Assembly: GCF_965215815.1 (NCBI RefSeq)
Contig: NZ_CBDCEO010000013.1
Span: 124,001-188,000 of the forward strand
Direction: 5' to 3'
DNA length: 64,000 nt
Origin: Poriferisodalis sp965215815
GTDB lineage: Bacteria; Actinomycetota; Acidimicrobiia; Acidimicrobiales; Poriferisodalaceae
Both the position numbers and the translations under genes were made by a program. Every line of letters starts with the position of its first letter. The first letter of the stretch is position 1. Positions 54,768 through 60,511 of this stretch are shown in pieces. The notes beneath the pieces are model-generated. The model ran no database searches, was not told the origin of the DNA, and saw only the letters and a program-made list of their open reading frames with translations.

Positions 54768-54976
54768 CCCGATCAGCGATCATTTCCGCACGAACTAACG
54801 AGGCGAGCACCGGCCAAGCCGCCCGCAATCTACGGCCTCAGGCGGTTCGTCGCCACGCCAGACGGTGCTCGGCTAGAGGTGCGTCGGGCCCTTGGCATCC
54901 CGAGAGGGGGTCCCAGTCCGGCCAGCGGTACACGTGACAGCTATCGACGCAGAGCCCGCACCAACGATAACGGCCC

Positions 54977-55300
54977 TCAGTGTCGGACTGACCGTCGCCG
55001 CCAGAGCCGCCAGCCGAGATCAAAGGCAACATACGAAACGATGCTGAGCACGATGAATCCCACGACGCCGATACTCCCCACGAGCACCAGCAGCAACGGC
55101 ACCAGCAACACCCCGTAGTGGAGCACCAGGTACGCCGCACGCTCACGGCCGCTGCGAAACTTGAGAGGGGCCGACACCGATGGCGGCAGTTCCGCGTCGC
55201 CCCCCATCGTGACGGGGTGGTCCGCCGCCCTCAACGCCCGACAGACGCGGGCAATGGGGGTCCTATACCACCGGGCCGGTGCTGTCTCGTTCACGGCCAT
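54977..55300 (-). CDS. Small membrane protein of cassette A
   Basis: 107 residues: hydrophilic N-terminus, RERAAYLVLHYGV leading into two helices (LLVPLLLVLVGSIGVVGFIV region), and a basic end GWRLWRRRSVRH. It matches the copy B protein in layout (RERAA, two helices, GWKL...RH) though identity is low. It lies 31 bases downstream of the secreted protein gene and is probably co-transcribed with it. Function unknown; a helper or immunity role for the secreted product is conceivable (inference). Confidence 0.6.
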   Translation of the reverse strand: MAVNETAPARWYRTPIARVCRALRAADHPVTMGGDAELPPSVSAPLKFRSGRERAAYLVLHYGVLLVPLLLVLVGSIGVVGFIVLSIVSYVAFDLGWRLWRRRSVRH

Positions 55301-55331
55301 GGCGTGATCGTATATCTCTCGCTTATGTCGG

Positions 55332-56478
55332 TCATTGGCCCTGGGCGGCGAGAGCGGCCTGACATGATGCCGTCGCCCACTCCTGAGTGCCTTGGTAGGA
55401 GGTGCTGCCGCCGCCGTTCTCGTGGAGCACGACCTCGCCGATCTCCTCGCCCTTGGCTTTGAAGAACCTGAACCCGCTCCATGCTGAGCAGTAGGTGCCC
55501 GTCGAAGTGTCGGAGTCGTCGCTGCTGCCGCCGTCACCCGAGCCGCAGCCGTCATCGTCGTCGTTGTCAGGCTCCGGCGCCAGCGGAACCGCCGGGGTGC
55601 CTGTCGAGATGCCAAGGGCCTGCAAGCAGCGCGTCCGGATCTGATTTGAGAGGCGACCTCTTGCCCCCGCCACGATGGCAAGGCAAGCGGTCGCAATGAC
55701 GACTCGCTGTCCCCATTCCGGGGTGTTATCCCACAGTTCCCTTACCGCCTGCGCCTCGCCGTAGGCAATGTGGCCCTGAAGAGGCCAACTGCCCTCCATG
55801 TCCGTTTCGCTGAGACGGCTCAACGCGTCGTCGATGGCATCGACCAGCGCGTCGGCTCCCTCGCGTTCCGCCTCGGACATCTCCTGTTGAGTCTCCCCGG
55901 CCTGCTCAAGACCGGACTTCAACAGCCCCCACGCTGTCGCTATCGGGTCGGTGGTGCCGCCCTCTTCGTCGTCGGAGGCGCTGCCTTGCTGGGGGCATCC
56001 GGCTTGTGGCGGGTGCGTATCGCATCGGCCCGGGCGGCCAGAGCCTGACCCGCTGCCGGAGCCGCCGGCGGAGCCGCCAGGGCGCCCTTGGTTGGCCGGA
56101 GGTGTCTGGACGGGCGGATCAGGCAGAATCGTCCTGCTCGTTGTCAGTACCGCCGGGATGACCCTGCCTCGGCGGAGTCGTCACGGGCGGATCAGGCAAA
56201 TCGTCCTGCTCATTGTCAGTACCACCCGGATGACCCTGCCCCGGCGGAGTGGCGCTCGAGGGCGGCGGTGTGTGTGGTCGACGTTCTCGTTCCAGCACTG
56301 CTGGCCGGCAAATGGGTCGTACGAGCAACGCTCGACTTGTTGGGTGTGGGCCGCGGCGGGGCAGGCGCTGAACGCGATCGGCGCGAGCACTGCGGCGATG
56401 AGCGCAACGGCCGTGAGCGTTGAGCCCAGCATTCTTGGGCCAGCCGGGCGCTGGTGGTCGGAATCTTGTTGGTTGCAT
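55332..56478 (-). pseudogene. Secreted repeat-rich protein, copy A, frameshifted
   Basis: Aligns end to end with the intact copy B protein: signal peptide, CSYDPFAGQQCWNENVDHTH, Pro/Gly repeats, GS linker, CDTHPPQAGCPQQGS, and the C-terminal GEEIGEVVLHENGGGSTS domain. Three indels break it. One extra base lies between 56420 and 56475, four bases are missing in the GT-run at 56268-56276, and one base is extra at about 56126. A stop at 56181 lies in the frame carrying the signal peptide. It has two 72-base repeats versus three in copy B. A truncated 83-residue exported peptide from ATG 56432 is still possible. Confidence 0.72.
56128..56271. repeat. 72-base tandem repeats, two units (copy A)
   Basis: Units begin at 56128 and 56200 and encode PPGQGHPGGTDNEQDDL-type repeats. 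They match the three-unit array in copy B; the second base of the period is kept, but the first unit carries the frameshift. Confidence 0.8.
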
Positions 56479-56512
56479 GAACAGTTCTCCTTTTTATATT
56501 TGAACTGTTCAT
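56477..56512. promoter_or_regulatory. 11-bp-arm palindrome, copy A operator/hairpin
   Basis: ATGAACAGTTC (56477-56487) and GAACTGTTCAT (56502-56512) are perfect inverted repeats around 14 bases. One arm covers the start codon of the secreted protein gene and the loop holds its AAGGA ribosome site. The other arm lies just upstream of the recombinase -10 box. Confidence 0.75.
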
Positions 56513-56518
56513 TTTAGG

Positions 56519-56524
56519 TACAAT
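56519..56524 (+). promoter_or_regulatory. -10 box of recombinase A, leaderless layout
   Basis: TACAAT six bases before the recombinase ATG, with no ribosome site, so transcription should begin at or next to the A of the start codon. The same spacing is seen in copy B and in the Phd gene. Confidence 0.6.
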
Positions 56525-56530
56525 CGTTCC

Positions 56531-57034
56531 ATGACTGAACAAACGTATGCAACTCCAATCCCACGAGTCATCTCGTACGTACGCGTCTCCACCGGCGCGC
56601 AGGCCGAGTCGGGGCTGGGCACCGACGGCCAGCACCACGCGGTGGACCGCGAAGCCGTTGCGCGCGGCTGGCGGGTGATCGAGCGCATCACCGACGACGC
56701 GGTCTCAGGCACCACCCCCACTCAGCGCCGCCCGCGGCTGCGCGCTGCGCTCGAGAGGCTCCGTAGCGGCGATGCCGAGGTGCTCGCGGCGGCTCGCGGT
56801 GACCGCGTTGCTCGCTCGACGATCGAGCTGCTGGGACTCTACGAATGCGCCGAGGCCGAGGCCGAGGGCTGGTCGCTGGCCGCGCTCGACGCCCCTGTCG
56901 GCCTGCAAGGCCCCGAGAGCCGCTTGTTCATTGGGGTTCGCGCCGTCATTGCAGAGTTCGAGACCGCTATGGCGCGGGCGCGCACCACCGACGCCCTGCA
57001 CGCAGCCCGGCGCATCAACGTCGCGGCACCGTAG
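56531..57034 (+). CDS. Serine recombinase, catalytic domain only (copy A)
   Basis: 167 residues. The resolvase fold is complete: catalytic Ser in SYVRVSTGAQ, the ITDDAVSGTTPTQRRPRL loop, and ARGDRVARSTIEL. It stops after ARTTDALHAARR, where copy B continues with its DNA-binding helix-turn-helix. Without it, sequence-specific recombination is doubtful, so it may be a relic or a dominant-negative partner. Divergent from the secreted protein pseudogene. Confidence 0.82.
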   Translation: MTEQTYATPIPRVISYVRVSTGAQAESGLGTDGQHHAVDREAVARGWRVIERITDDAVSGTTPTQRRPRLRAALERLRSGDAEVLAAARGDRVARSTIELLGLYECAEAEAEGWSLAALDAPVGLQGPESRLFIGVRAVIAEFETAMARARTTDALHAARRINVAAP

Positions 57035-57064
57035 CCCCTGACCGCGTCGCACTGTGACGCGGCA

Positions 57065-57100
57065 GAGCCCGCCCCTGAACAGTGGCACAGGGGCAGGCTC
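57065..57100. terminator. Hairpin after recombinase A, between cassettes
   Basis: GAGCCCGCCCCTG (57065-57077) and CAGGGGCAGGCTC (57088-57100) pair over 12 of 13 positions with a ten-base loop. It lies 31 bases past the recombinase stop, with no T-run. It is the likely transcription stop and marks the border between copies. Confidence 0.6.
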
Positions 57101-57200
57101 CGCACTCGTGGGGATGGCCGCTAAGCGCAGTCATTCGCAGTCGGCGCGGCCCTCGCAAGGCACAGCGCGGGGCCGCAACCCGCACCAGCGGTAACCGCCC

Positions 57201-57509
57201 TCAGTGTCGGGTGAACTGCCGCCACTGCCGGAGTTTCCAGCCGAAGGCGAGCGCACCCAGCCCGAGGGCGGGCATCAGAGACGGCATGACCCCGACGCGT
57301 TCTACGGGCAGCAGCGACCACTGCGCCACCACCACCACAAACACGATCACAAAACAGGCCGCACGCTCGCGCCAGCTGCGATTCCGGGGAGGCTTCGACA
57401 CTGACGCCGAAGCCGACACTGAGTCGGCTTCTTTGAGGCGTCGGTCGAGCTTCGCCCACAGACCCGGCTCCTCCGCCGCCAGGTGCGGTTCGGTTTCGAC
57501 GGCGATCAT
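57201..57509 (-). CDS. Small membrane protein of cassette B
   Basis: 102 residues from ATG 57509. Acidic and Ser-rich N-terminus, then RERAACFVIVFVVVVAQ as first helix, a second around MPALGLGALAFGW, and a basic tail ending RQFTRH. Paralogue of the copy A protein by position and architecture. It starts 32 bases after the secreted protein stop. No known family recognised. Confidence 0.6.
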   Translation of the reverse strand: MIAVETEPHLAAEEPGLWAKLDRRLKEADSVSASASVSKPPRNRSWRERAACFVIVFVVVVAQWSLLPVERVGVMPSLMPALGLGALAFGWKLRQWRQFTRH

Positions 57510-57541
57510 GGCGTCATCGTATCTCACTGCCGGCGCCTCCC

Positions 57542-58816
57542 TCAGTCGAGGGCAGCGAGAGCGGCCTGGCATCTTTCAGCCGCCCACTCCTGGGTGCCTT
57601 GGTAAGACGTGTTGCCGCCGTCGTTCTCGTGGAGCACGACCTCCCCAATCTCGTGGCCCTTCGAATTGAAGAACCCGAAGCTCGTCCATCCAGTGCAGAA
57701 GGCACCCGTCGAGGTGTCGGTGTCGTCGTCGGCCTCGGTGTCGTCGTCAGCAGCCGTCGGCTCGGGCGTTGTCGCCGGAGGCTCTATGTAGTCTGCCGCG
57801 ATACTGAAAGCCGCCGCGCAAGCAGCGCCGAACGCCACTGCGCCAGGCACGCCGAAGCCCACAATCGCCCCGATGGCACCGCAGACAGCCCCAGCAACCG
57901 CAGCCTGTTGCGTTCGCGTAAGACCGTTCCACAGCGTGGCTATCGCCTGCGACTCGGCGTAGGAGACGTGGCCCTGCAGAGGCCAGCTGCCCTCCATGTC
58001 CGTTTCGCTGAGACGGGTCAGCGCTCGGTCGATGGCATCGCGCACCGCCTCGCCCTGCGCTTGCATCGCCTCGGACTGGGCGATTTGAGCGTCGCCGGAC
58101 GTCTCAAGACCGGACTTCAGCAGCCCCCACGCTGTCGCTATCGGGTCGGTGGTGCCGCCCTCTTCGTCGTCGGGGCCGCTGCCTTGCTGGGGGCATCCGG
58201 CTTGTGGCGGGTGCGTATCGCATCGGCCCGGGCGGCCTGAGCCGCTGCCGCTGCCGCTACCCGAGCCGCTGCCGCTGCCTGAGCCGCTGCCGCTACCCGA
58301 GCCGCTACCCGAGCCGCCGTCGTCATCGTCATCGCCATCGCCGTCCTGATTGCTCTCAGGGGTCTGTTCAGTATCAGGCGGGTCGGGCAGATCGTCCTGC
58401 TCATTGTCAGTACCACCCGGATGACCCTGCCCCGGCGGGGTCGTCACGGGCGGATCAGGCAAATCGTCCTGCTCATTGTCAGTACCACCCGGATGACCCT
58501 GCCCCGGCGGGGTCGTCACGGGCGGATCAGGCAAATCGTCCTGCTCATTGTCAGTACCACCCGGATGACCCTGCCCCGGCGGGGTCGTGCTCGAGGGCGG
58601 CGGTGTGTGGGTGTGGTCGACGTTCTCGTACCAGCACTGCTGGCCAGCGAACGGGTCGAACGAGCAGCGCTGAACGCGCTCTGTGTGCGCGTCGGCTGGG
58701 TCGGCACCGAGCGCGACCGGTGTCAGCACCGCGGCGATGAGCGCGACGGCTGTAGCGGCCGATCCCAGGTGCCGCAGCCAGCGGCACGCAGATGGTCGGG
58801 GATGTGTTGGTTGCAT
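57542..58816 (-). CDS. Secreted repeat-rich protein of cassette B, unknown function
   Basis: 424 residues. A signal peptide (hydrophobic core ATAVALIAAVLTPVALG, likely cleaved after DAHT) is followed by RCSFDPFAGQQCWYENVDH and three 24-residue repeats (PPGQGHPGGTDNEQDDLPD). Then come an Asp-rich stretch, about 13 Gly-Ser pairs, CDTHPPQAGCPQQGS, and a helical segment (LSETDMEGSWPLQGH). An Ala/Gly-rich hydrophobic stretch (residues ~305-335) and a C-terminal domain with GHEIGEVVLHENDGGNTS and two Cys close the protein. The extended Pro/Gly/Ser/Asp spacer looks like a surface stalk. No homologue recognised. The ATG sits inside the palindrome. Confidence 0.78.
   Translation of the reverse strand: MQPTHPRPSACRWLRHLGSAATAVALIAAVLTPVALGADPADAHTERVQRCSFDPFAGQQCWYENVDHTHTPPPSSTTPPGQGHPGGTDNEQDDLPDPPVTTPPGQGHPGGTDNEQDDLPDPPVTTPPGQGHPGGTDNEQDDLPDPPDTEQTPESNQDGDGDDDDDGGSGSGSGSGSGSGSGSGSGSGSGSGSGRPGRCDTHPPQAGCPQQGSGPDDEEGGTTDPIATAWGLLKSGLETSGDAQIAQSEAMQAQGEAVRDAIDRALTRLSETDMEGSWPLQGHVSYAESQAIATLWNGLTRTQQAAVAGAVCGAIGAIVGFGVPGAVAFGAACAAAFSIAADYIEPPATTPEPTAADDDTEADDDTDTSTGAFCTGWTSFGFFNSKGHEIGEVVLHENDGGNTSYQGTQEWAAERCQAALAALD
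58391..58606. repeat. 72-base tandem repeats, three units (copy B)
   Basis: Units begin at 58391, 58463 and 58535, nearly identical at DNA level, coding for the 24-residue Pro/Gly/Asp repeat. Next to them (58230-58320) is a Gly-Ser run of short GC repeats. Confidence 0.9.
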
Positions 58817-58850
58817 GAACGGTTCTCCTTCTTGTGTCGGAACCGTTCAT
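58815..58850. promoter_or_regulatory. 11-bp-arm palindrome, copy B operator/hairpin
   Basis: ATGAACGGTTC (58815-58825) and GAACCGTTCAT (58840-58850), 14-base loop. Identical to copy A except for one position in each arm, A/T there and G/C here, so pairing is kept. As RNA in the secreted-protein transcript it would lock the start codon in a stem, with the ribosome site in the loop. Confidence 0.78.
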
Positions 58851-58856
58851 TTCAGG

Positions 58857-58862
58857 TACAGT
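58857..58862 (+). promoter_or_regulatory. -10 box of recombinase B, leaderless layout
   Basis: TACAGT six bases before ATG 58869. The 12-mer TTTCAGGTACAG that contains it recurs at 59687-59698. No ribosome site before the ATG. Confidence 0.55.
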
Positions 58863-58868
58863 CGTTTT

Positions 58869-59654
58869 ATGACTGAACGAACGTGCGTATCTCCATATCT
58901 GAGGGTCATCTCCTACGCGCGGGTGTCCACCGGCGCGCAGGCTCAATCAGGTCTCGGCATCGACGCCCAGCACCAAGCGGTGGACCGGGAGGCCGCAGCA
59001 CGCGGGTGGCAGGTGATCGACCGCATCACCGACGACGCGGTCTCGGGCACCACCCCCACCGAGCGCCGCCCGCGGCTGCGCGCAGCACTGGAGAAGCTCG
59101 GACACGGCGATGCCGACATGCTCGCGACAGCGCGGGGCGATCGGCTGGCGCGCTCGACGATCGAGCTGTTGCGCCTCTACGAACGCGCCGAGGCTGAGGG
59201 CTGGACGCTCGTCTCTCTCGACGCACCCGGCGGTCTGGGAGGCCCTGAGAGCCGCTTGTTCGTTGGGGTTCGCGCTGTCATCGCCGAGTTTGAGGCGGGC
59301 ATGACGCGAGCGCGCACCACAGAAGCCCTCGACGCGGCCCGTCGCCGAGGCCAGCGTCTCGGCCGTCCCAGCCGCCACGCAGAAACGACCAAGGCCCTCG
59401 CAACCCAGCTGCGCTCAGCAGGTCACAGCCTGAACCAGATCGCGGTGGCGCTCACCACCGCCGGCGTCCTTACACCCACCGGCAACACCGCATGGAGCCG
59501 CTCATCGGTCGCGTCGCTGCTGCGCACCATCGACCTCGACGACCAAGCGCGCGCCAACGCCCAAGCGCATCGACAGGCCCGACAACAGCGGGACAACAGC
59601 ACCGAGCTGCCCCAGCAGCACGCCACAGGAGAACCACCTCAGAATGCGGCTTGA
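58869..59654 (+). CDS. Serine recombinase (resolvase/invertase family), copy B
   Basis: 261 residues. Catalytic domain 1 to about 150 with Ser in SYARVSTGAQ, DDAVSGTTPTERRPRL, TARGDRLARSTIELL and RLFVGVRAVIAEFE. A helix-turn-helix follows from about residue 160 (RRGQRLGRPSRHA, GHSLNQIAVALTTAGVLTPTG) with a Gln/Arg-rich tail. Size is between small resolvases and large integrases. It starts 52 bases from the secreted protein ATG on the other strand and shares its control region. Could mobilise or invert the cassette, or act as a regulator. Confidence 0.88.
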   Translation: MTERTCVSPYLRVISYARVSTGAQAQSGLGIDAQHQAVDREAAARGWQVIDRITDDAVSGTTPTERRPRLRAALEKLGHGDADMLATARGDRLARSTIELLRLYERAEAEGWTLVSLDAPGGLGGPESRLFVGVRAVIAEFEAGMTRARTTEALDAARRRGQRLGRPSRHAETTKALATQLRSAGHSLNQIAVALTTAGVLTPTGNTAWSRSSVASLLRTIDLDDQARANAQAHRQARQQRDNSTELPQQHATGEPPQNAA

Positions 59655-59680
59655 CCGGGCACTTGGAGGTGTGTAAGATA

Positions 59681-59756
59681 CGAACGTTTCAGGTACAGCC
59701 CAAATATGCCCCTGACCAGCAGTTTTGTCGGAGCGATAACCGTCAGGGAGCGCTGA
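59681..59756 (+). other. Orphan promoter-like relic with 16-codon ORF
   Basis: TTTCAGGTACAG (59687-59698) repeats the recombinase B promoter 12-mer. As there, a TACAGC box is six bases before an ATG (59706). The frame then runs 16 codons and stops. It looks like the 5' remnant of a third cassette or recombinase gene. Confidence 0.4.
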
Positions 59757-59821
59757 CTTGGCATCGGAGAGGCCCGATGAGCGCATCACCGCGGCCCTCG
59801 GCAGTGGTCTTAGGGTGGTAA

Positions 59822-59841
59822 ATGGCCATTATAATGGCCAT
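59822..59841. promoter_or_regulatory. Perfect 20-bp palindromic operator of the toxin-antitoxin pair
   Basis: ATGGCCATTATAATGGCCAT is fully self-complementary, ends directly at the antitoxin ATG (59842) and contains the -10 box TATAAT (59830-59835). This is the expected autoregulation site for a Phd-type antitoxin; bound protein would cover the promoter. Confidence 0.85.
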
Positions 59842-60069
59842 ATGCTGAAACAGGTGACCGCTACGGAGGCCAAGAAGTCGATCTTGGGACTGCTCGACGA
59901 GGTGGCTGCCGGCGCCGAGATCGAGATCACCAAGCACGGACGCACAGTGGCCCGGCTGGTACCGGCGCGCGGCCCCGCGGCATTCGTGGGGATGTTCGCC
60001 GGAAGCGTGTCGAGCACCGACGACGATGAGGATCTGTTCTCCACGGGTGAGGGCTGGAGCGCGAGTTGA
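59842..60069 (+). CDS. Phd/YefM-type antitoxin
   Basis: 75 residues. N-terminal DNA-binding fold KQVTATEAKKSILGLLDEV and ITKHGRTVARLVPAR are typical of Phd/YefM. The acidic C-terminus (TDDDEDLFSTGE) is the toxin-neutralising tail. ATG 59842 lies six bases after TATAAT, so the mRNA is probably leaderless. The stop overlaps the toxin start. Confidence 0.9.
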   Translation: MLKQVTATEAKKSILGLLDEVAAGAEIEITKHGRTVARLVPARGPAAFVGMFAGSVSSTDDDEDLFSTGEGWSAS

Positions 60070-60458
60070 GCACCTTGCTGCTGGACACCCATGTGGTTCA
60101 TTGGGCGTCGGCCGAACCTCACCGACTCAGCGACGCAGCCGCGCACGCGATCAGCGACTCCGACAGCCTCGCGGTCGCCTCGGTGTCGTGGTACGAGCTG
60201 GCGTGGCTGGCCTACCGAGGGAGAATCGTGCCGCGAGAGCCCATCGCCTCGTGGCTCGGCGGGCTGTCCAGATCGCTGCTGACAATTCCCCTCACGCCCG
60301 TCATTGCGCTGACCGCTGTGTCATTGCCGCAGACGTTCGTCGGCGATCCGGCCGACCGGCAGATCTACGCGACTGCGGCGAGTTCAGGCTGGCCGGTGGT
60401 CTCGAAGGATCTGCGCCTGCGTGAGTTCATCGACGGCGACGCCGAAGTCATCTGGTAG
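60066..60458 (+). CDS. PIN-domain toxin (VapC type)
   Basis: 130 residues, predicted Mg-dependent RNase. PIN acids in LLLDTHVVHWA, VSWYELAWL, GDPADRQIYATAA and the final VSKDLRL. TTG start (60066) overlapping the antitoxin TGA by three bases, so its translation is coupled and weak, as expected for a toxin. Convergent with the rpiB-glyA gene. Confidence 0.9.
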   Translation: MSTLLLDTHVVHWASAEPHRLSDAAAHAISDSDSLAVASVSWYELAWLAYRGRIVPREPIASWLGGLSRSLLTIPLTPVIALTAVSLPQTFVGDPADRQIYATAASSGWPVVSKDLRLREFIDGDAEVIW

Positions 60459-60511
60459 CTCGCCGCCGTGCTCACCCCCAGCGCCGGCCAGCGCGGTTAT
60501 CGCCGCGGTTT

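Larger units (their letters stand above)
54954..57034. repeat. Recombinase cassette, copy A (decayed)
   Basis: First of two tandem copies of a three-gene unit: membrane protein (54977-55300), secreted protein pseudogene (55332-56478) and divergent serine recombinase (56531-57034). The copy starts at a 33-base block (54954-54986) that is 29/33 identical to the block at the start of copy B. The secreted gene is frameshifted and the recombinase is truncated. Confidence 0.75.
57178..59654. repeat. Recombinase cassette, copy B (intact)
   Basis: Same order and orientation as copy A: membrane protein (57201-57509), secreted protein (57542-58816), divergent serine recombinase (58869-59654). It opens with a 33-base block (57178-57210) shared with copy A. 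All three genes are open. Confidence 0.78.

Noticed and set aside
54838..55146. Cys-rich minus-strand frame overlapping the cassette A membrane protein
   Set aside because: Its first half is an out-of-frame reading of the membrane gene, and only the YRWCGL part is shared with copy B. The conservation is better explained by a DNA element.
58391..58606. Regular 72-base repeats considered as a CRISPR array
   Set aside because: The units are contiguous with no unique spacers, keep reading frame, and encode a protein repeat; no cas genes nearby.
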